Origin: G965226155 sp965226155
GTDB lineage: Bacteria; Pseudomonadota; Gammaproteobacteria; Eutrophobiales; Eutrophobiaceae
Assembly (NCBI GenBank): GCA_965226155.1
Contig: OZ245331.1
Coordinates: forward strand, 558,001 to 622,000
Direction of reading: 5' to 3'
Length of the DNA stretch: 64,000 bases
Shown here piece by piece: positions 36,945 to 46,703 of this stretch (its first letter is position 1; each line of letters begins with the position of its first letter). Position numbers and translations under genes: made by a program. The notes beneath the pieces are model-generated. The model worked only from the letters and a program-made list of their open reading frames with translations. It searched no databases and was not told the DNA's origin.

Positions 36945-38008
36945 CGGATTCAACTTTGAAGTGCAACGTTGATGTTAAAAAAGACTTCATGTAGTGTTTT
37001 TGAATTAAGTGTTTTTCTGGGACGGTGATTGAGTTTTTTCATGACCAAGTTTAACTGCTTTTGTGTAATCGTGCTGGAGTCCATTTTCTTTGGGAAGTAC
37101 TGTCGAATGAGACCATTGATATTTTCATTTAAATCCCGTTCCCAGGAGGCATAAGGATGTGCAAAATAGAACCCCGCGTTCAATTGTTGAGCAATAACCT
37201 CATGCTCAGCAAATTCTTTTCCATTATCCGAGGTGATCGTGTGAACCGACGCCTTCATATTAGACAACAATCGCACGATAGCTTGCCTGACGGCAGAGGC
37301 AGTTCGTCGTTTCACCTGTGCAATCAAGGTGTACATCGACTTGCGCTCGCTCAAGGTGACCAGCGCCTGTCGATGGCCTTTGCCGATGACGGTGTCCACT
37401 TCCCAGTCACCGATGCGTGTCTTCCTGTTCACAATGGCGGGACGCTTATCAATGCTGATCTGATTCACCAGAACCCCACGACGTTGATAACTACCATAAC
37501 GCTTCTTTCGTTTCTTCTGGCAACGCAAGTACCGGTACAGCTCACCGCCGTCTGCCTTGTCCTGGTATATGTAGTGATATATCCATTCATGACTCAGAGC
37601 GATACCTTCTCGTTTATGCAACCAGTCACTGATTTGCTCAGGACTTCATTCGTCCCGCAGCCAGACCTCTACTCGCTCCCACAAGGTCGTGGGGAGTCGC
37701 TGTTGTTGGCTGGCTTCTCGACGCGCTTGCCGGAGCAACTGAGCTTGGCGGGGTCGATAGCCTCTCAAGCCACGGTTGCGTCTGAGTTCACGGCTAATAG
37801 TAGATTTATGCACCCCTATCAAGGCGGCTATCTCCGTTTGTGTATGTCCTGCTTTCATCAGGGCGTAAATCTGGTAACGTTGATGCTCGGTAAGCTGTGT
37901 GTAGTGTCTCATCTGTGCCTCTCTTTCTTGCTGGAACGAAAGGTAAGGATGCTACCGCAGCTTGCCGTTCGTGCCACCTAATTGAGTTGCACTTACAAAT
38001 TGAATTCA
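36945..38008 (-). mobile_element. IS30-family element, copy 4, transposase nonsense
   Basis: Complete ends with CG duplications at 36943-36944 and 38009-38010. The transposase frame (36950-37912) is interrupted where TGG in WLRDEWSPEQI became TGA, near 37645. It is inserted in a flippase-like membrane gene whose remainder on the other side is missing. Confidence 0.9.
36950..37912 (-). pseudogene. IS30 transposase with Trp-to-stop change
   Basis: Matches the intact 320-residue transposases except for the TGA at about residue 90 (after VEVWLRDE). The first piece carries the helix-turn-helix and the second piece all catalytic residues (DWEVDTVIGKGH, TSDNGKEFAEH). Needs another copy in trans to move. 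Confidence 0.9.
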
Positions 38009-38010
38009 CG

Positions 38011-38423
38011 AAAGCAGTTAACCCCAGTATATCGAATAATCTTTGAATCACGATAATCATTATTGCCGGAGAAGTTTTTTGATTAAAATTTTCCTTTAAT
38101 AAAAAAATAGCGGCAACTTCACCTAACCTTGCTGGTAACAGAACGAGCATTAATACATGCCAGGCCGTTACTCGAAAACAGGATGACAATTTTGTTTTTC
38201 CCGGTATATATAAATACATTCTGTAACTGGTACATACCCCTTCCATTAAAAGTAATATTAATCCAACAAATACCAACATCCATGTAATTCCTTCCCAGAT
38301 ATCTATTATTGTTTTCCAGTCTGTCTGAAAAATCACAATGCCCAACAAGACTATACTTGTTAAAAATGCAATTACCCAGGTTGATCGTTGAGATGGCGAG
38401 AATAACTTTGATCTATTAATCAT
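38011..38423 (-). pseudogene. flippase-like (UPF0104/LPG synthase TM) protein, truncated
   Basis: About 137 codons remain: a cytoplasmic start MINRSKLFSPSQRSTW, then hydrophobic segments VIAFLTSIVLLGIVIF and MLVFVGLILLLMEGV, then ARLGEVAAIFLLKE, a conserved turn of the LPG_synthase_TM/UPF0104 family. The C-terminal half is gone at the IS30 copy. The start overlaps the previous gene's stop by eight bases, so both belonged to one membrane/glycan operon. Confidence 0.6.
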
Positions 38424-39782
38424 TTATTATTCTGCGAAGATGAGTAAACCAAAGAACAATACGATCTGTGCACCAAGCTATGGACATCGAGTAAATGAAG
38501 AGCAAACCAAGATTATATCTTGTAATACTAACCGATATAGACGCATATAAAATAGCCATAAACCAAGCTGGCAATGATATTAATAAAAAGTTATATTTTT
38601 GACTGCACATTGTTTGAATCAAACATACAATAAAACAGAAAGCCCCTAGTATTCCCCAATATTTGCCGATAATCATTGCACGCCATAAAAGTGCTGTTGT
38701 AACCATTAAATGTTTAACTGGTTACGCGAGGATTTCGTTTTTTAGAAGATACCCTGTCATTTCATGCATTTTTACTTCGTTTATTATCCTGTCACGAAGA
38801 GCAGTATTACCATACACATAATATGATTCGGAACCGAAACCAAGTCTTTCGTAAGATGATTTATTGAATAGCCGAATTGCTAGGCTATCGCCAAAATCAG
38901 GGAACCAGTAGATAAATGAAATAGCCCCCTCTTTTAAAGACATTTCATTATAGGCGACTCGTTGAACAAGTATCTCAGCAGAATATCCTTCAGTAATAAA
39001 TACTTTATCAAATTGAAAGTAGTTACGAGATAACCAGAGAGAAATACATAAAATATAAATGATTACAACTGAAAGTATAGTCTTTGCACATTCTTTTCTC
39101 TTATATAAAAATGCGTATCCCGTAATAAATAGGATTGTTACATAAAATAAATAAAGATATTCTGGTCTAGTAAGTGTTAATAAAGCGATAAATACAGACA
39201 TAAGTATCCACCAACGAAGTTTACTTTTCTTTAAAGATAAAACCAGACTAAGAAATAATCCTGAATAGAAAAATATTACGAGGATTTCAGTAAGTATCCT
39301 GTTCGAGTGATAATGTGGCAGGCCTGAGAGTAGCATAAAAAAACTGACAACCAAGCGACTATTGAATTTTGAAACAAAATCCTCGAGGCAAACCAAAGCA
39401 TCAATAATGTAAAGAAAATCAGTATATTTTGAAAAAATACTATGGTTTGTAGTACTACTGGACAATTATTGCTATCTGCATCATTTATTAGAAAGCAATT
39501 CAGCGCATCGTATAAGTCAGAATCTAGAGTGATAATTCCATTTATGAATAGTGGGTATAAAGGGACATTCGCACCGCCTGGCTCTGGTAAGTGTGAAAAA
39601 TTAGCTTTTGCCAAGCCAAATATATTATGCTTATACAGCGATAAGCTGTAATCAATATATCGTAATGAGTCAGATTCTGGCGGCGGTGTTTCTTTAACTA
39701 ACTGTATACTGTAAACAGCAATTACGGAAAAATATAAAAAAAGTACTTCCGACTTCCACCAAACAATATCTTTAGAAAACAT
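38416..39782 (-). pseudogene. polytopic glycosyltransferase-like membrane protein, broken twice
   Basis: The start is MFSKDIVWWKSEVLFLYFSV at 39782, behind TGAGG. Helices follow (LQTIVFFQNILIFFTLLMLW). A frame change near 39335 leads into HYHSNRILTEILVIFFYSGL, LLTLTRPEYLYLFYVTIL and SLWLSRNYFQFDKVFITEGY. An in-frame TAA at 38722-38724 then separates the last part (MVTTALLWRAMIIGKYWGIL), which ends at 38416. The topology and the Arg-Pro-Glu loop resemble GT39/ArnT-type transferases that use polyprenyl sugar donors. Two lesions make it non-functional. Confidence 0.6.
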
Positions 39783-39786
39783 CGCC

Positions 39787-40751
39787 TCAGTCAGCAACAG
39801 TGGCATGAACTGGGATAGTTGGATTGTTTTTTATATCAAAACTTAATGCTGATAAAGATAATTGTAGCCCAATTATAGTGGGGAGCGCTGCAAGCATAAC
39901 CGTTCCCGCAGTAGCTTCAATGCCAATATTGATACTTTCATTCCAGCTTACTATCCCAAATACTATACCAAATGTTAGTGAAGCAGGCCCAATAACCCAC
40001 TCCAATGAAGCAATACTAAAATCTCTTAAATAGTAATTATAAAATATTCTTTTGGAAAAGTTTATTACATGTAGCCTGAAGAATGAAAATAATTCTTTTC
40101 GAATTAATAAACTGCTTGTTTCATCAGCATATATAGATGGAATAGGAATATCTCGTACAACTGCTCGAACAATATTCAAGCGAAATAGTAAGTCTGATTC
40201 AAATAGGTATCCATTATTAATTTTGTTCAATGGCATTAATTTCAATATGCTCGTATGGATAGCTGTGTAACCATTATTCGGATCAAAAATTTGCCAATAG
40301 CCTGTTGAGAACTTACTCATAAATGAAAGTAATGCATTTCCAAACAAACGAATTACGGGCATTCCTGAAAGATTTTCAAGCCGATAAAATCGATTCCCCT
40401 TAGTGTAATCAGCCTTTCCATCAAGTATTGGCTGAATAAACCTATGAATTAGCGTAGGGTCCATCTGACCGTCGCCGTCAATCTTTGCAACTATATCTGC
40501 ACCGTCCATTATTGCGGCATTATATCCACTGATTGTTGCGCCGCCCACACCCAAATTTTCTTTGTGAGCAATAATTTTTAAACGGACATCCTTAATATTT
40601 TGTTCTATATAATCGCCAGTATGGTCAGGGCAAGCATCATCGATACAATATATATGATCAACCAAGTCTGGAATGGTCTGCAATACTAGACTTATTTTTT
40701 TCTTTCCTGATAACAAGGTATCACGACTGAAATTTTTTTATTTCCTAACAT
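39787..40751 (-). pseudogene. family 2 glycosyltransferase (DPM1-like), frameshift in A7
   Basis: ATG 40751 opens MLGNKKISVVIPCYQE, the normal start of a polyprenyl-phosphate glycosyltransferase, and breaks in a run of seven T at 40695-40701 (+ strand). The long frame continues as ISLVLQTIPDLVDHIYCIDD, IAHKENLGVGGATISGYNAA, VAKIDGDGQMDP and FDPNNGYTAIH, with two C-terminal membrane segments. An eighth A would restore one frame. The product would transfer a sugar to undecaprenyl phosphate for the membrane transferase downstream. Confidence 0.75.
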
Positions 40752-40780
40752 ATTTATAGATAGCTAACTAATACTATTCA

Positions 40781-41605
40781 TTAATGTCTTATTTGCAGTG
40801 GTTCATAACCAAAAATTGCACTGAGATGATGTAGGAAAGCGTGTTGCCCTTCATTCGACCAAAGCTCGGTAATCGATTGGTTGACATTCTGGTACAACTT
40901 TCGTAACTCATTAGTACTCATTGTCGATGTTTGAGCCTGCCCTATCTGCTTATTAATTAATTCTAACCAAGTTGCACTAACTCCCATGATGTAAAGTGGC
41001 CATGCTTGCTGCAGATTTTCAGACCAGTTTGGATCGCTGGTTGCTTCTATCCGGTTTTTCGCTTCGTAATTTGCCACGTCTACATCGTGGAGCTGTACGA
41101 GTTGCTGCTCATGCAATTGCATCAATACTTCATTCTTTCGTAACAATATGAATATATCTGACGCTGTTGATTGGCTAGCATAAAAAATAAACCTAAATTG
41201 ATGGCCGGGCATATCGTGACCAGCACGTCTATGAAATCGCCATAATTGAATTGAACTACCATATATATCAAGAACAGGCTTGAATACCTGATCTGCAAGC
41301 AATAGGCCCATAGGCCAATCAGGGTTAGAGTCATCTTCCCAAGGGATTGAAATTCTGGCATACCACCAAAACGACTCCCCGGCCGAATCAATAGTAGATT
41401 GTGGATTATCAATGCTAATACCTTTCTTATGTTCGGGCACAACTGAACCTCCCACAAACAGTATTAACAACAATAAACACATTATACGAATACTGATCTG
41501 TACAACCACGTTGACTCCCCAAAAGTCGAATTCTAATAAATCCTTATTAATAATAGGCGCATTTGCCACTATTTTAGATAAGTATCCCATATATCTATCG
41601 ATCAT
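40781..41605 (-). CDS. conserved hypothetical protein with one membrane segment
   Basis: 274 residues, or about 233 from the internal ATG at IMCLLLLILFVGGSVVPEHK. The exported part contains GESFWWYARISIPWEDDSNP, IQLWRFHRRAGHDMPGHQFR and FIFYASQSTASDIF. I do not know a function. The Trp/Arg/His-rich middle looks conserved and not random. It stands alone between the glycan cluster and a cyclic-nucleotide protein reading the other way. Confidence 0.6.
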   Translation of the reverse strand: MIDRYMGYLSKIVANAPIINKDLLEFDFWGVNVVVQISIRIMCLLLLILFVGGSVVPEHKKGISIDNPQSTIDSAGESFWWYARISIPWEDDSNPDWPMGLLLADQVFKPVLDIYGSSIQLWRFHRRAGHDMPGHQFRFIFYASQSTASDIFILLRKNEVLMQLHEQQLVQLHDVDVANYEAKNRIEATSDPNWSENLQQAWPLYIMGVSATWLELINKQIGQAQTSTMSTNELRKLYQNVNQSITELWSNEGQHAFLHHLSAIFGYEPLQIRH

Positions 41606-41752
41606 GTTATCCCAGATTCCAAGACCTCAGACAGCAGGACAGGACAAATGTAGACCGGTGGCTTAATGTATATTTACATTGCCTCTGAATAGTTTTATGT
41701 TAGTGTTTCAGGCAAGTATAAATTCGTAATATTAAAGATATACATATCAATC

Positions 41753-42256
41753 ATGAATGCATTAAAACTAATAGATGAAGATGATTCTTCAATGGGTAGT
41801 GTCCCTGAACTCATTAGTAAATCTACATTTTTTAGCGGACTTGAGTCATCTGAAATCAAGAAACTCGCCAACTGGTTCAAAGCTTATTCTTTAACTACAG
41901 GTACATTTATATTAAAAGAGGGCAATGGGGAGAACTGCCTATGTATTATCATAGAAGGCGAGATCGATATTTACAAGGAGACTGAACCAAACAAGCATCT
42001 CAAAGTTGCAGTCGTTAAGCCTAATGAAACCATTGGCGAAATGGGTGTGATAGATGGCGAACCGTTCTCTGCCTCAGCTATTGCAGCATCCGATTCTATA
42101 GTCCTTACCATTACAGGAGATGATTTTGAAAAACTTATCGCCCAGGATGAAAAATTAGGCGTAAAGCTGTTAAGGAAAATTGCTGTAATTATCAGCCTTC
42201 GTCTGCGGCGTACAACCGGCCGTTTGGCTGATCTACTTGCTAATAGTACTGACTAA
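41753..42256 (+). CDS. cyclic-nucleotide-binding domain protein
   Basis: 167 residues with one cNMP-binding beta barrel: FFSGLESSEIKKLANWFKAY, then GENCLCIIIEGEIDIYKE, then GEMGVIDGEPFSASAIAASD where the phosphate cassette lies. No DNA-binding domain or channel follows; a short C-terminal helix (ISLRLRRTTGRLADLL) ends it. It may be a small sensor acting on a partner. Confidence 0.8.
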   Translation: MNALKLIDEDDSSMGSVPELISKSTFFSGLESSEIKKLANWFKAYSLTTGTFILKEGNGENCLCIIIEGEIDIYKETEPNKHLKVAVVKPNETIGEMGVIDGEPFSASAIAASDSIVLTITGDDFEKLIAQDEKLGVKLLRKIAVIISLRLRRTTGRLADLLANSTD

Positions 42257-42347
42257 ACTCTCCCTACTAAAACTGTTTCCAAAAGCATTCGTTAATTAGA
42301 TTTTCTTATCATGGTCCTTATCCATTGACCTTTTCTAGTAATATAAC

Positions 42348-42689
42348 TTAATCACCTACTTTCTTATTTATGTGAGGAATAGAATCCTTATCTCCTTGTT
42401 TCATGTAACGCTTTTCTCCATCTAGTGCAGTAACATTTTCATATACTCCGCTATCGCGTTTGACAAGTTTTGTAAAACCAACATTCTTAAGTTCGCTATT
42501 AGATACTGGTACAGATATGCCAGAGGCTGTACAAATTATCCTACTAACAGTGGCCATAGGATCTGTGTTGCCTAAGGGGGTCTGTGATACAAAACAGACT
42601 TCTCCCCAAGTTTTTAGTTTGGCATTCACGGTGTGATTAACTTCGATTTTTTTACCGTTAGCTTCACAATGATAGGTATAGACAGGCAT
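42348..42689 (-). CDS. FmdB-like regulatory protein
   Basis: I choose ATG 42689 (MPVYTYHCEANGKKIEVNHT), because the opening PVYTYHCEANG is the FmdB-like N-terminus; an upstream start at 42776 would add 29 unrelated residues. It continues with KLKTWGEVCFVSQTPLGNTD and ISVPVSNSELKNVGFTKLVK then GVYENVTALDGEKRYM. The usual pairs of zinc cysteines are reduced to single ones (C8, C35, C57), so it may not bind zinc. Function unknown. Confidence 0.6.
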   Translation of the reverse strand: MPVYTYHCEANGKKIEVNHTVNAKLKTWGEVCFVSQTPLGNTDPMATVSRIICTASGISVPVSNSELKNVGFTKLVKRDSGVYENVTALDGEKRYMKQGDKDSIPHINKKVGD

Positions 42690-42979
42690 AGTCAAACCTG
42701 GCTGGTGTCCAATTGGTCCGAAATTAAATTCTGCAAAGTTTTCATAAGTATCTTTCAGTGTATCTATTTGCCGCATTCGTCAAAATAATGCAGCATTGTC
42801 TTCACTTCAATGACATTATACGTCCAAGTTTTGTATCCAACATACTGATTTTTAATCTGAAAATGCTGGCTTCCGCTTAATTTCGGCTGTTTATTGCTGT
42901 CTTATATTAAATCAATTGTCACTGGAAAAGCTGTCTTAGACAGTGTAATTTAGCCATCCCGCTGATATTAATGAACTTT

Positions 42980-44347
42980 ATGGCAACAAAACTCTATATC
43001 AAGACATTTGGCTGTCAGATGAACGAATACGATTCTGACAAAATGCGTGACGTGTTGATTGCATCTCACGGTATGACCCTGACGGATGATCCCACCCTCG
43101 CAGATGTTATATTGTTTAATACTTGCTCCATCAGGGAAAAGGCCCAGGAAAAACTATTTTCCGACCTGGGTAGGACAAGGAAATATAAGGACATCAATCC
43201 ACGTGTGGTTATCGGAGTTGGTGGATGCGTAGCCAGCCAGGAAGGAAAAGCTATTAGAGACAGAGCACCGTATGTTGATATGGTATTCGGACCACAGACC
43301 CTACACCGCTTGCCAGAAATGTACGAACAAGTTCGTACACTGAAAATTCCTGTCGTGGACATTTCGTTCCCCGAAATTGAGAAATTTGATCGGTTACCTG
43401 AACCACGCGCTAACGGACCATCTGCATTCGTGTCTATCATGGAAGGGTGCAGCAAGTACTGTTCCTTCTGCGTTGTACCTTACACCCGCGGTGAGGAGAT
43501 CAGTCGGCCGCTTGATGATGTATTAACCGAAATTGTCGATCTGTCACAGCAAGGCGTACGAGAGATTATATTACTAGGACAGAATGTAAATGCCTATCGT
43601 GGGAAAATGCACGAAAATAAAACTGCAGACCTTGCGTTATTGATCGATTATATTGCTACAGTTGATAAAATAGGTCGAATCCGTTTCACAACTTCGCACC
43701 CATTAGAATTTTCTGACCGACTAATCGAAACCTTCGCGCGTATTCCAAAACTTGTCAATCATTTACATTTGCCAGTACAAAGCGGCTCAGACCGCATACT
43801 ATCCCTTATGAAAAGAGGTCATACTTCACTCGAATACAAGGCAAAGATCCGCAAGCTACGTAAAATAAGACCCGGGATCAGTATATCATCGGACTTTATT
43901 GTTGGCTTTCCCGGAGAAACCGATGAAGATTTCGTAGCAACTATGCAATTAATCAACAGTATAAAATTCGATCAGTCCTTCAGCTTTATTTACAGTCCAA
44001 GACCCGGAACGCCGGCAGCAACCCTAGCAGATGATACGACTGATGAAGTCAAAAAGAACAGGCTAACTATTCTACAGAATCGGATTAACGAGTTCGCTGA
44101 GCAATATCGTTTAGATATGGTAGGCAAAGTTGAAAATGTGCTAGTGGAAGGTATTTCTAGAAAACACAATTTAGAATGTTTTGGTCGCACGGAGAACAAC
44201 CGTGTTGTAAACTTCAGATCCGATAAGAAAGAAATTGGTAAATTCAAAAAGATCAAAATTACGGAAGCATTAACCAACACACTACGGGGAGAGGCTTTAC
44301 AGAAGAATGACAAACAAATTGATATGGCAAAATCTGCTGTTGCTTAA
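42980..44347 (+). CDS. miaB: tRNA-2-methylthio-N6-dimethylallyladenosine synthase
   Basis: 455 residues from ATG 42980; ATG 42971 is an alternative. The N-terminal methylthiotransferase domain holds three cluster cysteines ([32 protein letters not shown]). The radical SAM centre is CSKYCSFC, and a TRAM domain ends the protein. It adds the 2-methylthio group at A37 of UNN-reading tRNAs. First gene of an operon with ybeZ, which starts three bases after its stop. Confidence 0.96.
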   Translation: MATKLYIKTFGCQMNEYDSDKMRDVLIASHGMTLTDDPTLADVILFNTCSIREKAQEKLFSDLGRTRKYKDINPRVVIGVGGCVASQEGKAIRDRAPYVDMVFGPQTLHRLPEMYEQVRTLKIPVVDISFPEIEKFDRLPEPRANGPSAFVSIMEGCSKYCSFCVVPYTRGEEISRPLDDVLTEIVDLSQQGVREIILLGQNVNAYRGKMHENKTADLALLIDYIATVDKIGRIRFTTSHPLEFSDRLIETFARIPKLVNHLHLPVQSGSDRILSLMKRGHTSLEYKAKIRKLRKIRPGISISSDFIVGFPGETDEDFVATMQLINSIKFDQSFSFIYSPRPGTPAATLADDTTDEVKKNRLTILQNRINEFAEQYRLDMVGKVENVLVEGISRKHNLECFGRTENNRVVNFRSDKKEIGKFKKIKITEALTNTLRGEALQKNDKQIDMAKSAVA

Positions 44348-44350
44348 TTT

Positions 44351-45349
44351 TTGAATACATCACCTGAAATTCTTCAACCGCTCGCAACAGAAATCGTCCT
44401 TTGTCCTCCCGACAACGAACGATTAGCAAACTTGTGCGGACCGCTAGACAAACACCTGCGTCAGATGGAAAGGCAGCTTGGTGTTGAAATAAACAACCGC
44501 GGGTATACTTTCCGGATAATTGGTACGCCCAAATCGGTAGAAGTTACTGCACGAGTCCTCAATTCGCTTTACGAAACTAGCTCTAAAGAACTACTTTCAA
44601 CAAAACAGATACATATGTTTCTGCAAGAAGCCAGTATTGATGATGGAATAGATAGTAGCTTTGATACAGAAGTTTCAATTAAAACACGCCGGGGTCTTGT
44701 TAAGGGTAGAAGTGCAAACCAAAAATTGTATCTGAAGAATATGCAGTCTCATGATATCAGTTTCGGAGTCGGACCGGCCGGGACTGGAAAGACTTATCTT
44801 GCTGTCGCCTGCGCAGTTGCTGCGCTGGAATCAGATCGCTGCAGACGTATTGTATTGGTCAGACCTGCTGTAGAGGCAGGTGAGAAACTGGGATATCTAC
44901 CAGGAGACATGTTTCAAAAAGTCGATCCCTACCTACGACCTCTTTACGATGCTCTATTTGAAATGCTGGGGTATGACCGGGTTAATAAATATATAGAAAG
45001 AAATATAATTGAAGTTGCCCCTCTTGCGTTCATGCGCGGTCGGACCCTAAATGAATCCTTCGTTATCCTTGACGAAGCACAGAACACAACAGTGGAACAG
45101 ATGAAAATGTTCCTTACCCGGATAGGATTTTCTTCAACAGCGGTGATTACTGGCGATATAACTCAGATTGACTTACCCAATGATAGGAAATCTGGTTTAA
45201 GGCACGTCATCGATATTCTAAACGATGAATCCGGTATCAGTTTTACATTCTTCAAATCCATAGATGTCGTCAGGCATCCACTGGTTGCAAGGATACTCAA
45301 TGCATACGAACGCTATGAGCTTAAGAATAAAACAGGTAATAATAATTAA
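44351..45349 (+). CDS. ybeZ: PhoH-like ATPase YbeZ
   Basis: 332 residues from a TTG start four bases after the miaB stop. Walker A is GVGPAGTGKTYLAV and Walker B is SFVILDEAQNTT, followed by the sensor VITGDITQIDLP. The N-terminal KH-like part (EINNRGYTFRIIGTPKSVE) binds RNA. YbeZ works with YbeY in rRNA processing and ribosome quality control, and the two genes are adjacent here. Confidence 0.94.
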   Translation: MNTSPEILQPLATEIVLCPPDNERLANLCGPLDKHLRQMERQLGVEINNRGYTFRIIGTPKSVEVTARVLNSLYETSSKELLSTKQIHMFLQEASIDDGIDSSFDTEVSIKTRRGLVKGRSANQKLYLKNMQSHDISFGVGPAGTGKTYLAVACAVAALESDRCRRIVLVRPAVEAGEKLGYLPGDMFQKVDPYLRPLYDALFEMLGYDRVNKYIERNIIEVAPLAFMRGRTLNESFVILDEAQNTTVEQMKMFLTRIGFSSTAVITGDITQIDLPNDRKSGLRHVIDILNDESGISFTFFKSIDVVRHPLVARILNAYERYELKNKTGNNN

Positions 45350-45354
45350 ACGCA

Positions 45355-45801
45355 GTGAGTATTATTATTGATACACAATATGCTGCAAAATCTAAAAATA
45401 TCCCCAAAAAAGGAAAGATCGGCAAATGGGCCAATGCCTGCCTTAGTGGGATTACAGAACACGCAGAGCTGACTATCCGAATTGTTGATGAAGAGGAAGG
45501 AACAAAGCTAAATATGGATTGGTGCAATGGCAAAAGTCCCACAAATGTCCTGTCATTTCCGTCTGATGACAACCCCTTGGCGCCCTATTTTCTTGGTGAC
45601 GTTGTAATCTGTGCTCCAGTTGTGATCCGTGAAGCGACAGAGCAAGGGAAACTAGGGGATGCTCATTGGGCGCACATGATCATTCACGGTATTTTGCATC
45701 TAGTTGGATATGATCATATTAATGATAAAGATGCTATTGAAATGGAATCATTGGAAATAAAAAAGCTGGAATCAATAGGTTTTCCCAATCCATATATATA
45801 A
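45355..45801 (+). CDS. ybeY: endoribonuclease YbeY
   Basis: 148 residues from a GTG start five bases after ybeZ. The zinc triad is in HMIIHGILHLVGYDH, preceded by the family motif NVLSFPSDDN and LGDVVICAPV. YbeY is needed for 16S rRNA 3'-end maturation. The next gene, ybeX, starts ten bases later. Confidence 0.95.
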   Translation: MSIIIDTQYAAKSKNIPKKGKIGKWANACLSGITEHAELTIRIVDEEEGTKLNMDWCNGKSPTNVLSFPSDDNPLAPYFLGDVVICAPVVIREATEQGKLGDAHWAHMIIHGILHLVGYDHINDKDAIEMESLEIKKLESIGFPNPYI

Positions 45802-45811
45802 TTTTCCCACC

Positions 45812-46666
45812 ATGAACGATCCACAATCACCCAAACCCGGAAAGTCTTGGATTTCAAAGATAATATCTTTTATCAAACAGGAGCCTAGGGACCTTCCCGA
45901 TCTCATAGAATTACTCCGAAATGCAGAAAAGCGAAATCTGCTCGATCCTGATGTCCTTATCATGATTGAACGCACATTGCACGTTTCACATATGCAGGTT
46001 AGAGATGCAATGATTCCGAAGGTACATATGACTTTTGTCAGTAGCAACTCCGATCCAGTTGACATTATCAGTACGGTAATCAAATCCGGTCATTCAAGGT
46101 TTCCTGTTATTGGTGAGGATCTAAATGAAATACTGGGCATATTACTGGCCAAGGATTTGCTTGCCTATTCTGTCAATAACAATGATCAGCAGTTTGACAT
46201 AAAAGATATGATGCGTTCTGCTGTCTTTATTCCTGAAAGCAAGCGCTTGAATGTCTTGTTAAGAGAGTTTCGCGTTAATAGAAATCATATGGCAATCGTC
46301 GTTGATGAATACGGAGTAACTGGCCTTATCTCCATTGAAGACGTGATTGAAGAAATTGTAGGTGAAATTGAAGACGAACATGATGTGGACGAAGAAGAGA
46401 ATATTTTTCTCCATGGCAGAGGGCGGTATACAGTCAAGGCTACGACACCAATTGAGGAATTTAACAAGCACTTCAGTACAACCTTGACTGATGAAGACTA
46501 CGATACTATAGGCGGCCTCATCATCAATACATTCGGACACTTACCAATGCGCGGAGAATCCATAGACTACGCAGGATTTAATGTAAAGGTATTGAGGTCT
46601 GATAAAAGAAGAATTCATCTGCTTCGATTTGAAAAGATAGCAGAGACCGATGACAAGCAACTATAG
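45812..46666 (+). CDS. ybeX: CorC/YbeX CBS-domain protein
   Basis: 284 residues. The first CBS repeat includes VRDAMIPKVHMTFVSSNSDP, the second IVVDEYGVTGLISIEDVIEE. An acidic linker and the CorC/HlyC C-terminal domain (DYDTIGGLIINTFGHLPMRG) follow. It lacks membrane segments, as expected for the YbeX type. Linked to magnesium handling and ribosome maturation in enteric bacteria; operon with ybeY and lnt. Confidence 0.94.
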   Translation: MNDPQSPKPGKSWISKIISFIKQEPRDLPDLIELLRNAEKRNLLDPDVLIMIERTLHVSHMQVRDAMIPKVHMTFVSSNSDPVDIISTVIKSGHSRFPVIGEDLNEILGILLAKDLLAYSVNNNDQQFDIKDMMRSAVFIPESKRLNVLLREFRVNRNHMAIVVDEYGVTGLISIEDVIEEIVGEIEDEHDVDEEENIFLHGRGRYTVKATTPIEEFNKHFSTTLTDEDYDTIGGLIINTFGHLPMRGESIDYAGFNVKVLRSDKRRIHLLRFEKIAETDDKQL

Positions 46667-46703
46667 TCGGTCACATACTAATTAATATTGGAGTGTACCT
46701 GCA

